This document shows positions 17,996 through 28,100 of a stretch of DNA of 64,000 bases, one piece after another. The position numbers and the translations under genes are program-made. Positions within the stretch are counted from its first letter, which is position 1. Every line of letters begins with the position of its first letter. The stretch spans positions 1-64,000 of the forward strand of contig JAIORB010000119.1 of assembly GCA_021108325.1 (NCBI GenBank), in the 5' to 3' direction. The notes under the pieces are model-generated. The model searched no databases. It was not told the origin of the DNA and was given only the letters and a program-made list of their open reading frames with translations. Origin of the DNA: Bacteroidales bacterium (GTDB lineage Bacteria; Bacteroidota; Bacteroidia; Bacteroidales; UBA12077).

Positions 17996-19108
17996 ATGAA
18001 TACTAATCTAATTACCAAATATTGCAAAAAAGCATTAATTCTAATATCTGTTTTAATATTAGATTTAGGATTTCTCAAAGCGGATAGTGAAAACCCACTT
18101 GAAATCTTATTTATAGGAAGTAGTTATTTCGGTTTTAACGATTTACCAGGCTTATTTGAGAATTTAGCCTTAAAAACTGAGAAAGATATTTATATCGATA
18201 ACTATAATCCTGGAGGTCTTTATCTAGCCGATCATGCAAGTAGCAGTATAACAGAAGCAAAAATTAATGAACGAAATTGGGATTATGTTATCTTACAAGG
18301 AGTTGGAGCTTTAATGGCATACCCAGATTACTATACTCATCATCCTGTTTATCCTGCATTAGTAACTCTAAAAGATAAAATTAATAAAAACTGTGTATCA
18401 ACAAAAATAATATTTTGTTTACCCTGGGCCTTTGAAGATGGGATGACCTGGGTTGAAGGATGGACCGACACTTATGAAGATATGCAAAACATAATTTATA
18501 ATAATACCATACAATATTCTAATTGTATTGGTTTTACAATTGCCCCGGTTGGATGGGCTTGGTATAAAGTTCTTGATGAAAAGGATTATCCACTGCATTA
18601 TTTGCACATAAGTGATTGGAACCACCCTTCGCTCAAAGGATCATATCTTATGGCATGTGTAATTTATTCCACTATTTTTATGGAGAGCACTTTGGATATA
18701 CCATATTATACTAGTTTAGAAGAAGATGAAGCAACATATTTTCAAACCGTAGCAAGTAATACCGTACTTAATGATATAGATCTTTGGAATATTACAGCTT
18801 ACATAGATACAACATCCACAGGTATTACACAATTTTCAAAACTAAATAAAGCCGTTCTTTATCAGAATTTCCCTAACCCTTTTCATTCAAGTACTCAAAT
18901 AAAATACAAGTTACATAAAGAATCAATAGTTGAAATAGAAGTATTTGATCTACTGGGAAAAAAGCAAGGTTTTTTAATTAATGAACAAAAACAACCCGGC
19001 AGCTACTCTGTAAAATTTGACGGAAGAAACCTGAACAATGGAATGTATTTTTATAGTTTAAAAACCGATAATTTTTTTCAAATAAAAAAGATGCAACTAA
19101 TAAAATAA
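17996..19108 (+). CDS. T9SS-secreted SGNH/GDSL-like hydrolase
   Basis: The 370-residue protein has a signal peptide (to about residue 30). The catalytic-domain start ILFIGSSYFGFNDLPGLFEN carries the GxS block of SGNH hydrolases (GSS). Block III-like DYVILQGVGA and the C-terminal DWNHPSLKGSYL, with a candidate catalytic D and H, complete the pattern. A type A sorting domain follows (LYQNFPNPFHSSTQI to IKKMQLIK). The likely activity is ester or acetyl hydrolysis at the cell surface; the substrate is unknown. It has its own 200-base upstream region. Confidence 0.8.
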   Translation: MNTNLITKYCKKALILISVLILDLGFLKADSENPLEILFIGSSYFGFNDLPGLFENLALKTEKDIYIDNYNPGGLYLADHASSSITEAKINERNWDYVILQGVGALMAYPDYYTHHPVYPALVTLKDKINKNCVSTKIIFCLPWAFEDGMTWVEGWTDTYEDMQNIIYNNTIQYSNCIGFTIAPVGWAWYKVLDEKDYPLHYLHISDWNHPSLKGSYLMACVIYSTIFMESTLDIPYYTSLEEDEATYFQTVASNTVLNDIDLWNITAYIDTTSTGITQFSKLNKAVLYQNFPNPFHSSTQIKYKLHKESIVEIEVFDLLGKKQGFLINEQKQPGSYSVKFDGRNLNNGMYFYSLKTDNFFQIKKMQLIK

Positions 19109-19120
19109 TTTTTTTACATT

Positions 19121-19326
19121 CTATAACTTTATCAATCTTTTATCAAGATTCATCCTATATCCGGCAGTCAATATCCAGGTTCTATCCAATGGAGAATCAT
19201 TTTCAGTTTTTAATTTCATATAATCTAACATAAAACCAAAAACGCCTATACCATAACCAAAAGTTTGATAATTCTGGTTTCCCTTTGTTTCATGTTCTAT
19301 TTTTCGACCATGACGAAAAGCAAAGT
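19121..19326 (-). pseudogene. Remnant of a PorV/PorQ-family gene (C-terminal end only)
   Basis: Read on the minus strand the sequence translates to a piece closely matching the last 65 or so residues of the PorV/PorQ protein encoded at 47711-48889. It includes FRHGRKIEHETKGN, NYQTFGYGIG and GFMLDY, and keeps a stop codon (19123-19121). The DNA match is clear over about 190 bases and stops abruptly after CAAAGT at 19326; beyond it the sequence is unrelated. It has no start and no beta-barrel body, so it is a truncated duplicate. No other gene lies in 19109-19419. Confidence 0.85.
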
Positions 19327-19419
19327 CTCTCAGAGTGTTATATTTTTTTGCTTCTTGTGTTAGCGGTTCTTTGTTTCCTCTTTACTATTAATTTTATCTA
19401 TCACAGTAATCTATTTATA

Positions 19420-20304
19420 TTATTTAGTCCAATAAGGTTTTATGATTTTATTTTGCCTATGGCTTAATATCAATAATATAACAGTAGCTATTAAACAGAA
19501 TAATGTTGCCTGAATAGAGCCTTCGGGACCAAACTGTCCACCTGTAATTAATTCAGCTCCTTCTATTTTTGTTGTCAACAAACTATTACTAATTGCGCGT
19601 CCGGAAGTAGATGCTCCGAATATACCTGATTGTGTAAAATTCCATGCAAAATGCAATGCAATAGGAAACCATAAATTTTTACTGTATATGTATGCTGCCC
19701 CTAAAAGAAGTCCTGCCTGAATTGATAAACCCAGTGCCCCAACTATTGAACTATTTGGATTCGAAAGATGCAGAGCACCAAAAATCAATGCTGAAAATGC
19801 CAATGCAATATAACTACCTAATTTTTCCTCAATAAGTCTGAATATTATTCCGCGAAATAATATTTCCTCAAAAATTGCAGAATTAAAAGCCATTGTTAAT
19901 GCCGGAATCAAGTAAATAAAACTATTAACCGAGACTACAGAAAACCCTCCATAGAGATAAATCACAAATATTGTCAGAGATTGTAAAATTACTCCTATCA
20001 ATACTCCCAATAATAAGTTTCTTGAAAGTCTGTTTGTTGATAATTCTGTAATCTTTCGTTTTTCGTAAAACTTATAAAGAACAATATAACTTGCAATTGC
20101 AGATACAGCAACTACAATGCTAATTATCAGTTTTTCGTATTCGTAATCTATAGCAATAGATTCAAGAAGACTTTTAAGTCCTTCTTGTACTAAGGTAACA
20201 ACCCCAATACAAACAATAATTCCAATAAGGATTTTTGTAAATGAGAAATTAAGTATCCTTTGGCCTAATTTCTTTTTGTTATTCATTTTTTGTTTTTTCA
20301 TCAT
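19420..20304 (-). CDS. CPBP-family intramembrane metalloprotease
   Basis: The 294-residue protein has about eight TM segments. The CPBP (Abi/CAAX protease) motifs are present: EEILFRG with E146, E147 and R151, then ALIFGALHLSNPNS with the second-motif histidine, and FPIALHFAWNFTQSG with the third. Members cleave prenylated or other membrane substrates or have roles in bacteriocin self-immunity; the substrate here is unknown. It lies alone between a gene remnant and a convergent-side peptidase gene, all on the minus strand. Confidence 0.9.
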   Translation of the reverse strand: MMKKQKMNNKKKLGQRILNFSFTKILIGIIVCIGVVTLVQEGLKSLLESIAIDYEYEKLIISIVVAVSAIASYIVLYKFYEKRKITELSTNRLSRNLLLGVLIGVILQSLTIFVIYLYGGFSVVSVNSFIYLIPALTMAFNSAIFEEILFRGIIFRLIEEKLGSYIALAFSALIFGALHLSNPNSSIVGALGLSIQAGLLLGAAYIYSKNLWFPIALHFAWNFTQSGIFGASTSGRAISNSLLTTKIEGAELITGGQFGPEGSIQATLFCLIATVILLILSHRQNKIIKPYWTK

Positions 20305-20377
20305 ATCTATTTTTTTATAAATGTTTTTATTTCTCTATTCAATAATCGCTTATGAGCGCATATTATAAGCTATTTGT

Positions 20378-21694
20378 TTATTTTGTTTTTAACATTTTTT
20401 TGAACCAGACAGACACGTTTTCTCCTTCAGCTAATTTTAATGTTTCTAAAAACTCCGATGTTGTATATATATTTTTCTCAAAAAGTATTTTACATAATTC
20501 AATAAAATGCTCTTTGCTTATTTCTTTTTCCAACTCATATAATAAAACAGGCCCCTTGTTATAAAGTACTTCATCAATATTTCTGGACTCTTCTTCAGTT
20601 TCTATTCTATTTCTGTCAAATTCCCATATAGGTGTTGTATCTTCAAGGTTTTCCCGTTTTTTATCTAATCTTTTTGTAAAAGCATCCTCGCCAAAAACTT
20701 CTCGTATAATCATAAGTGCACTGTATTCGGCAAAACTTTCATTTAGCCAGTCTTCCCATGAATTTGTTTTTGCTTTATACCACCATAAATGGCCTAATTC
20801 ATGAGCAAAATACCGGTGATAACCTTCGTTATTTGAATAGTACACTTCAGGATTAAAGCCACCTAAAAACACGCCACCTATGCGGGCATAACCGCCACCT
20901 TTTTTTCTTTTCGATTCTATAATGCTTATATCCTGAGCATTTTCACCAAACCAATCATTGTATTGTTTAACAATATTTGATATATCGCCCGACATTTTGC
21001 TCAATAAAGTATCATTGAAATTATGATGAAATATAGTAAGCTTGCTTTGTCCTATTTGCGATTCGTAACTCATAACATCTTTTGATACACATACTACTAT
21101 ATCGTTGGTAGGCATATTATTTGTAATAACCCAGGCATCCTGTTTTTTTTCAATTTTTCCTAAACTAAATACCTTATAACACGGGCCTGTCTCAACAGTA
21201 AGGCGGTAGGTGAATGGTCTTAATTCAGGATTGTAAGGAAACCAAGGATAGTACAACCCAATCTCAGTCCATTCGGGACTAATAATGTTGGCAAAATATT
21301 CAGGCAAATCAGCTAATTTGCCATTATATGAAAAATAAATCTCAATATTTTCATTAACCATATGGTTTCCCGGTTTCAGGTGTATTTTCGTAGCCTGAGG
21401 CATAAATCGATTATCAGATTTACTTGTATCTCTCTCAAAAATATTCTTCTGATTTATGGTAAAGAAATCAATGTCCATATCTTTTTGTAAGTAAAAAAAT
21501 AGTTGATTAAGACTATCCTTACTTTTATTTATTAGTAATTTCCCTGTAACACTTATTTCCTGATTTTGAGGATTTATTTTTAAATGAATATCATAAAAGG
21601 GATACTCACTGACCTTAACATCTTTTATTTTATTGCTTTCACACGAACTAAACAAAAACACAGATGTTATTATTAAATAATAAAATATTTTCAT
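20378..21694 (-). CDS. M1-like (gluzincin) metallopeptidase lipoprotein
   Basis: The 438-residue protein has a short signal peptide ending in a lipobox (VFLFSSC, C19). The zinc motif HELGHLWW is followed by WLNESFAEYSALM, the M1-type third-ligand segment. The spacing between the second His and the Glu of NESFAEY is 16 residues instead of the classical 18. The N-terminal beta-sandwich part resembles M1 domain I (DIHLKINPQNQEISVTGKLL). It lacks the long C-terminal domains of true aminopeptidases. It is followed 73 bases on by the CPBP gene and preceded by a beta-lactamase-family gene on the same strand. Confidence 0.85.
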   Translation of the reverse strand: MKIFYYLIITSVFLFSSCESNKIKDVKVSEYPFYDIHLKINPQNQEISVTGKLLINKSKDSLNQLFFYLQKDMDIDFFTINQKNIFERDTSKSDNRFMPQATKIHLKPGNHMVNENIEIYFSYNGKLADLPEYFANIISPEWTEIGLYYPWFPYNPELRPFTYRLTVETGPCYKVFSLGKIEKKQDAWVITNNMPTNDIVVCVSKDVMSYESQIGQSKLTIFHHNFNDTLLSKMSGDISNIVKQYNDWFGENAQDISIIESKRKKGGGYARIGGVFLGGFNPEVYYSNNEGYHRYFAHELGHLWWYKAKTNSWEDWLNESFAEYSALMIIREVFGEDAFTKRLDKKRENLEDTTPIWEFDRNRIETEEESRNIDEVLYNKGPVLLYELEKEISKEHFIELCKILFEKNIYTTSEFLETLKLAEGENVSVWFKKMLKTK

Positions 21695-21724
21695 GACATA
21701 TAAGTGTTTTAATTTTGTGTGTGC

Positions 21725-23041
21725 TTACTCTTCCCTTACTAACTCAAATTCACCTTCGCCTTGTTTCAATATCATTTTATTTTCTTCAGGTATAAACTCA
21801 AGTTTTAACATTGCCTGTTCAAATTTGAATTTATGAAGTTCGTATGCTTCCAACGGGAATGATGACTGACCGCTTGCTTGTGCAATAAGCACAGTACTAT
21901 CTTTAGATATTGTTATTTTTAACGGATTGGTTGAACTGCTATATACACCTAAGTACTTGTCTAAATCTTTACTTTTAAGTTTCAAGCCCGGCTTAAATTC
22001 CGGCAATGTATATTCTTCATTATAGTATATCTTTATTGTGCCTACTGTTATCTCTCTCTTAGGCAAAACGACACCATTTGAAATGTAGGTAATTAATGTA
22101 CTGTCTTTGGGGAAGTATGAAGCCGTTGACTGAAATCCATCAATTCCTCCTGTATGTCCATAAGCTTTTTGATGAAATAATTGAAACATACCTATGCCAT
22201 AACCATCAACTATTTTTTTCATTTCTTGTAATGAATTATCGGAAACAAGTTTGCCTGTAAACAGGTGATAATAAAAAATATTCAAGTCGGCAGGATTTGA
22301 AACAATACCTCCTGCACCAGCGGGAACACTCATATCTGTCTCTGTCGATAAATTCCATGAGTAAGTTTTAGTATAGGATAATGCTTCATTCTCTGCTGTA
22401 TTGATTTTTCCTCCGTAATATGTGTTCTTTAAACTGCAAGGCTCTATTATTCTTTTATTAAGGATTTCTGAAAATTCTTTTTGTTCTATTTTTTCAGTAA
22501 TATAGGAAAGTAAAACATAGTTTGTATTTGAATACTTTGCTTTTTCATCAGGGTTAAAAACAGTTCCATTCTCAATGAATATTTTAATGACTTCTGATTT
22601 TGAATGTGGTTTTTCCATCCGGTTTTGATAATCTTCCGAATTGGTAAAATTGTAAAGCCCGCTTCTGTGCCTTAAAAGTTGCTCTATTGTTATTTCGTTT
22701 GAATTTGGAATTTCGGGATAGAAATCAGCAAGCTTAGTATCGAGATTTAATTTTTTCTCGTCAATCAATTGCATTATAATTGTTGCTGTAAAAGTTTTTG
22801 AAACTGAGCCAATCCGATATTTTGTTTTTTCTGTCGAATGAATCTTATTTTCAATATCTGCAAATCCAAATGAATTTTGATAAATTTCATTTTCGTTTTT
22901 AAAAATCGAAATACTTCCCATTCCTTTTTCGTTACTTTCAATTATCTTGAATAAACTATCCATTTTTGCTTTGTCAAAAGTTTGAGCATTTATTCCAAAT
23001 GTCAATAAAAATATGACTAATGTGATTGCTATTTTTTTCAT
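21725..23041 (-). CDS. Beta-lactamase-family serine hydrolase
   Basis: The 438-residue exported protein (signal peptide to about residue 20) has the class C beta-lactamase/DD-peptidase motifs. SVSK gives S79 as the nucleophile and K82 as the partner. The YSN motif is in KAKYSNTNYVLL, and the third motif is GHTGGIDGF. A C-terminal domain of about 100 residues follows, of the kind seen in esterases and D-amino-acid peptidases of this family. Real beta-lactamase activity is not implied. The stop lies 30 bases upstream of the M1-like gene's start, so the two may be one operon. Confidence 0.9.
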   Translation of the reverse strand: MKKIAITLVIFLLTFGINAQTFDKAKMDSLFKIIESNEKGMGSISIFKNENEIYQNSFGFADIENKIHSTEKTKYRIGSVSKTFTATIIMQLIDEKKLNLDTKLADFYPEIPNSNEITIEQLLRHRSGLYNFTNSEDYQNRMEKPHSKSEVIKIFIENGTVFNPDEKAKYSNTNYVLLSYITEKIEQKEFSEILNKRIIEPCSLKNTYYGGKINTAENEALSYTKTYSWNLSTETDMSVPAGAGGIVSNPADLNIFYYHLFTGKLVSDNSLQEMKKIVDGYGIGMFQLFHQKAYGHTGGIDGFQSTASYFPKDSTLITYISNGVVLPKREITVGTIKIYYNEEYTLPEFKPGLKLKSKDLDKYLGVYSSSTNPLKITISKDSTVLIAQASGQSSFPLEAYELHKFKFEQAMLKLEFIPEENKMILKQGEGEFELVREE

Positions 23042-23189
23042 GAATTAAATTTTTAGTCGATTAAATTGTAAATTTCACTCTCTATTACTCATCTATCATG
23101 CCAGATGTCATAACACCAAGAATATGAGCAAAGTATGAAAGCCTATCGTTTTTTTGCACCTTAGAAATTTGTCCATTTTTGTACAAAAT

Positions 23190-23207
23190 ATGTACGCAAT
23201 CGTACAT
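23190..23207. promoter_or_regulatory. Dyad upstream of the serine hydrolase gene
   Basis: ATGTACG (23190-23196) and CGTACAT (23201-23207) form a perfect dyad with a four-base centre. It lies about 150 bases upstream of the hydrolase start codon and may be an operator. Function not shown. Confidence 0.35.
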
Positions 23208-23262
23208 GAGACATTCGTATAAAATATTGCTGATTTTTTCATCTTCCGATTTTTAAAAAGTT

Positions 23263-23463
23263 TTAGACAAAACTATCGGAAAGATATTCCGTTTTTACTT
23301 TCAGCAATTCACTTAATTTCGAAATGCTTATTTCAGGATCGAGACAAGGTTGTTTTTGCTCTATGAACGATAAAAGAGTGTGAATGAATTCATTATCTTC
23401 TTTACGAAAAGTATCTGGTCTTTTTATTCTGGTTGATTTATTATATGGTAACCCGTTGTGCAT
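23263..23463 (-). pseudogene. Remnant of an AraC-family regulator
   Basis: The 66-residue frame contains FIEQKQPCLDPEISISKL and SELLKVKTEYLSDSF. This matches the linker and first helices of an AraC C-terminal domain; compare LLKIMKEQKPFLEPKLSLG and HLSQIIN in the intact regulator at 34988. The frame stops (TAA) just where the recognition helices should begin, and no N-terminal domain is present. I call it a broken gene rather than a small protein. Confidence 0.6.
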
Positions 23464-23469
23464 TTGTAA

Positions 23470-23643
23470 AAGTATAAAAGATTAGGCTTTCAGGAACAGG
23501 CAATTATTGAAATTTTAATTGGAGAAAATAAAGCAAAACTTTTAGTTGAAGCAGGTCGTAATATTTTAGTTACCATAAGTTATATATTTAAATCAGAAGA
23601 TCAACTTAAAACAATTTTTGGATTAAAGAATCTTAATTTTTAA
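23470..23643 (+). pseudogene. C-terminal remnant of an unrecognised gene
   Basis: A 57-codon open frame without a start codon reads GFQEQAIIEILIGENK and KLLVEAGRNILVTISYIF before a TAA stop. Its codon use and alternation of hydrophobic and charged residues look like real protein, but an in-frame stop lies directly upstream at 23467. It is antiparallel to the AraC remnant. I do not recognise the family. Confidence 0.4.
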
Positions 23644-23660
23644 AGAACTTTGTTATAATA

Positions 23661-23695
23661 AGAAGGGGCTGTCCTATATAGGACAACCTCCTTCT
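23661..23695 (-). terminator. Terminator after susD
   Basis: AGAAGGGG at 23661-23668 pairs with CTCCTTCT at 23688-23695 (one G-T pair), and TGTCC pairs with GGACA around a TATATA loop, so the whole stem is about 13 bp. The SusD stop is at 23713 on the minus strand. The T-run on that strand is weak. Confidence 0.6.
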
Positions 23696-23712
23696 TACGT
23701 TATATCATTTTT

Positions 23713-25116
23713 CTAGTATCCTGTGTTTTGCACCATATTACCATTTGCACGAATTTCTTGCTGAGGAATAGGGAAAGCATAGTTATAAGAACCATATGCC
23801 GGACCACCATGAGATTGATTAAATGCATCAACTAACGGGATATCTTGTCCTGTACGAGCTAAATCATCAAATCTGAATCCTTCAAAACATAATTCCTTTC
23901 TTCTCTCAAGAAGAATATTTGCTTTTGTTGCAGCTGCATAAGCAGTTGCATTTCTTTGAGCAGGAATCATATTTAAATAAGTTAATGCAGTTGCATCACC
24001 TAATTCGAAAAGAGCTTCAGCATAATTCAAGATAACTTCTTCGTATCTTACTAAAGCTATATTATCATTGTAATTTGCATTTGGATATTTACCCATATTT
24101 CTTAAACAAACATCCGCAGGATCGGGGTTTATTCCTAGCATAGCAGGATCAACTCTAATATCTCCAACTTCAAAAATACTAGCTAAATCATCCAATACTT
24201 CAATATCACCATATGCATCACCTCTATAAATTTGCTGTAATCCATTGATATTATTATTATCAGTACCATCATAAGCCAATTCAAATATTGAACTAGACCC
24301 ACCATCAGTTGCCCAGTAAGCAACCAGATCTGCGGCAGGAGTTATTGCATAATTACCAGAACTAATTACAGCTTCTGCTGCAGTAACAGCATCAGCCCAT
24401 TCCTCAAAGTATACAGCAACTCTTGACATAATACCATATATCCCATATGTTGAAATAGTTTGTTTTGATGGATCGTTAAGCACTTCAGTCATTAATGTTA
24501 AAGCCATATTTAAGTCATCTTCAATGAACGTCTTACATTCAACAACAGTGTTCCTCGCAGGAGCAACTTGTTCTGGAGTAAAATCATTAATATCAGATGC
24601 AAAATGCTTAATGTAAGGTACTCCTAAAGTACCACCTGTATGCTGCTGTCCATAAAGTTTTAATAAATCAAAATGTGCAAGAGCTCTAATTGCATAAGCC
24701 TGTCCATATATATGATCTAATTCAGTTGCATCACCTTCTATACTAGCCTTATCTGTAGTAATAATTGCATTACAAGAAGCTATTACTTCGTATATATCTT
24801 GCCAAGTCTCTTCTGCATAGAGACTTGTATTACCCATTGACATTGCTGCAGGTGGTAAAAATCTGCCAGATGAACCATTAGCCCAACAATTATCAGCTCT
24901 TACTTCACCATAAATGATAAAATCTCTTCCATAATATGGAGTTTCTGTCATTCTATCATATACACTATACATTATCCCTTGCATATCACTTATTGATGAT
25001 ATACTGTTAATGTCACCCTCAATTGACAGAGTAGGTTCCAATGAATCTTCACTACATGAAGTGAACATACCCCCAAATAGGAGGATTGCTAAAATTGAAT
25101 ATATTATTTTTTTCAT
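23713..25116 (-). CDS. SusD/RagB-family outer-membrane nutrient-binding lipoprotein
   Basis: The 467-residue protein has a lipobox, FGGMFTSC, with C21. The N-terminal region (LSIEGDINSISSISDMQGIM) and the TPR-like helices (YGQAYAIRALAHFDLLKLYG) are typical of SusD. The C-terminal LLERRKELCFEGFRFDDLAR is a family hallmark. SusD caps the SusC channel and binds the ligand at the cell surface. It is the second gene of the pair, 4 bases after SusC. No glycosidase or lyase gene is adjacent, so the substrate class cannot be named and the pair does not form a full polysaccharide locus here. Confidence 0.95.
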   Translation of the reverse strand: MKKIIYSILAILLFGGMFTSCSEDSLEPTLSIEGDINSISSISDMQGIMYSVYDRMTETPYYGRDFIIYGEVRADNCWANGSSGRFLPPAAMSMGNTSLYAEETWQDIYEVIASCNAIITTDKASIEGDATELDHIYGQAYAIRALAHFDLLKLYGQQHTGGTLGVPYIKHFASDINDFTPEQVAPARNTVVECKTFIEDDLNMALTLMTEVLNDPSKQTISTYGIYGIMSRVAVYFEEWADAVTAAEAVISSGNYAITPAADLVAYWATDGGSSSIFELAYDGTDNNNINGLQQIYRGDAYGDIEVLDDLASIFEVGDIRVDPAMLGINPDPADVCLRNMGKYPNANYNDNIALVRYEEVILNYAEALFELGDATALTYLNMIPAQRNATAYAAATKANILLERRKELCFEGFRFDDLARTGQDIPLVDAFNQSHGGPAYGSYNYAFPIPQQEIRANGNMVQNTGY

Positions 25117-25120
25117 TTCT

Positions 25121-28100
25121 TTAAAAATTTAAATTTAAACCAAATACAAAAGATTTAATAGGAGGAGTAGTGAATCCAGTAAAACCGTCAGCAGCTATTT
25201 CAGGATCATACATTAATCCTTCATCCTTTATCCAAGTCCAGATGTTTGTTCCTCTAGCGAAAACAGATATTCCGTCAACTTTAATTTTAGAACAAACTGA
25301 TTCAGGTATATTATAACCTATTACTAAATCTTTTAATCTAATATAGTCACCATCAAATAAGAATCTTGATGATGTTCTTGAAGCATTTTGAGCTGTATTA
25401 CTATGTTCCTGTCTTGGAACATCAGTTACATCTCCTGGCTGTTGCCATCTATCCATTAATAATTCAACACCTTGGTAATATTCTGTTGTATATCTACCTG
25501 AATGATGTGTGTAAAATGCCCAATCTTCGTATACTTTGTGTCCACCTGCAAAAGCAAAGTTAACATCTAAGAATACACCTTTATAGTCAGCATGTAATCC
25601 AAAACCACCAGAATATGTAGGCATTGCAGAACCTTCTTGTAGCGCTTCTTCTGCTGCGTAATAATCATTGGTAGTTTCACCGTCTATACCGTTTAGATAC
25701 CATAAAGCATCTCCGTTTGCAGGATCTACTCCAGCCCATTTTCTCATATTCCAAGAAAAAACAGGCTGTCCTACTGTTACTAATCTTGTTCCTGTTTGAA
25801 TCTCAATTAATTCACCTGAAGGATCCTTTGCTAAAGCAGTTACTTCATTTTGTACTGTAGCATAGTTTACATTTACACTAAGATTAAAATCATCTGATCT
25901 GATTACATCAATATCAAGAAGAATTTCAATACCTTTATTATTCATTTCACCGATATTGTATGTATACTCATTAAAACCTGAAGTGAAAGTTAAAGGTACA
26001 TCTTGTAATAAATCATAAGTATTTTTATTAAAATAAGCAAATGAACCACTAATTTTATTATCAAGAATTCCAAAATCAAGACCTACATCATAGTTATTAT
26101 TTTTCTCCCAGCTTAAACCTGCGTTTCCAACTTGTGATGGATAAGGAGCTCCTTGATTATTATATTTAGAGTCATATGCCATTAAAGGTTGGTATGAATT
26201 AATAGCTATAGCTGAACTACCACTAGTTCCATAAGAACCTCTTACACGAAGTTTATTTACAAGATCTATATTAGCAAAAAAACTTTCTTGAGAAATATTC
26301 CATGCTAAACCAATAGACCAGAAATTACCATATCTATTTTCTAATGCAAATCTAGAAGAGCCTTCTCTTCTATAAGTTACATCAGCAATATATTTTCCTT
26401 CAAAGTTATAATTTAACATTCCTAAGTATGATAAGTTAGCCCAATCTTCGAATGATGATCCAGCTTCTTGATTTGCTGATGTACTCTCAATCCAAGTTAA
26501 TCCAACTGCAGGAAAGTTTTCACCAGAACCCCATAACCAAATTCTTTCATTTTTTTGGTACTCCATCAATGCTTTAACAGCAAAATGGTGTGATGCATTT
26601 AAATCAAAACGATAATCCAAAGAGTTTTGCCATACATAGTTAACATTTTTTCTGTTAGATTCGTAAGCACTACCATTCTCTTGCTCACCGTCAGCATATT
26701 CACTGTTCTGGAAACTTTTATAATGTACAAGCATATAATCTAAACTATATGTTGTCTTATATTTAAGATTTTCAATAATTTCCCATTCAAGAGAGTTATT
26801 TGATGTAAACCTATCCATTTCATTATAAACATCGTCAAGTTCATTCAACACTAATGGATTATAAAATCCGCCATATGTTTTAGCAGGTGTACCATCATCA
26901 TTATAAGGCTGTACTAATGGTGACATAAAATACTTAACAGCATGTGGATTACCAAAATAAGCACTTTGCTCTAAGACAGTTCTTTGAAAAGTGTTAGATG
27001 CTGAATTATTTGTACTGAATTTAACATTGTCTGCTAAATCTCTTTTAAAATTAAATGTTCCTGAAGTTCTATTAAACTCACTACCTTGTACAGTAGCTTC
27101 AGTTGAATTGTAACCAAGAGAAGCGTAGAATGATGACTTTTCATTTCCACCTGTAGCAGATATATTAACATTTATGATAGGAGCGTCTTCATTAGCTAGT
27201 GCTTTTTCCCAGTTTCCTTCTTTGGCTCCGTCAGTTCTCCATGCATCATATTCACCTGCACCACCAAAACCATTAGCTAATGCCCATGCTGGAGCTTCTG
27301 CTTCAGTAAAACCATTAGATACACCATATGTATTATAAATACCTTCATAATACAATTCTTCTCTTTGAGCTCCGCTTAAAACATTCTTACCATTAGTAGC
27401 TTTGTTTTGGAAACCATAAGTAGATGAAAAATTAAATTTAAGATCTCCTTTTTTACCACTTTTTGTAGTTATAACAATTACACCATTAGATCCTCTAGCT
27501 CCAAAAGCAGATGTAGCAGAAGCATCTTTCAATATTGTTATTGAAGCAATGTCATTTGCATTTATTGATGATAATGCAGTAAAAGTACTTACATTTTCAC
27601 TATCATTAAAGTTTCCACTTACAACAGGAACACCATCAATAACATATAAAGGCTCATTACCAGCAGTAATAGATCCAACACCACGAATACGAATATTCTG
27701 TTGTGAACCAGGAGTACCTGAAGTAGTCGAAATTGTTAAACCTGCAACTTTACCTTGTAATGTTTGATCTACAGACACAACAGGTACATTAGCTATGTCC
27801 TTAGTTGTAATTTGAACTGTTGATCCAGTAATTTCGTTTTTACCTCGAGTTGTATAACCCAAAACAACTACCTCGTCCATTATAAGAACTTCCTCTTCTA
27901 ATTGAACATCAATTACGGAACGTCCGTTGATTAATACCTCTTGAGATTTCATGCCAATAAAGGTAAATATCAAAACTTCGGTTCCATCAGGTACAGATAA
28001 TGAATACTTACCATCAATAGCTGTAGAAGTACCAATAATTGGGTTGCTTTTTACCACTATTGATGCTCCCGGGATAGATAAGCCGTCTTCCGAACTGGTT

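Noticed and set aside
21725-23041. True class C beta-lactamase linked to the blaI-blaR1 genes
   Set aside because: It is 34 kb away. The sequence has the broad serine-hydrolase motifs and an extra C-terminal domain typical of esterases and peptidases.
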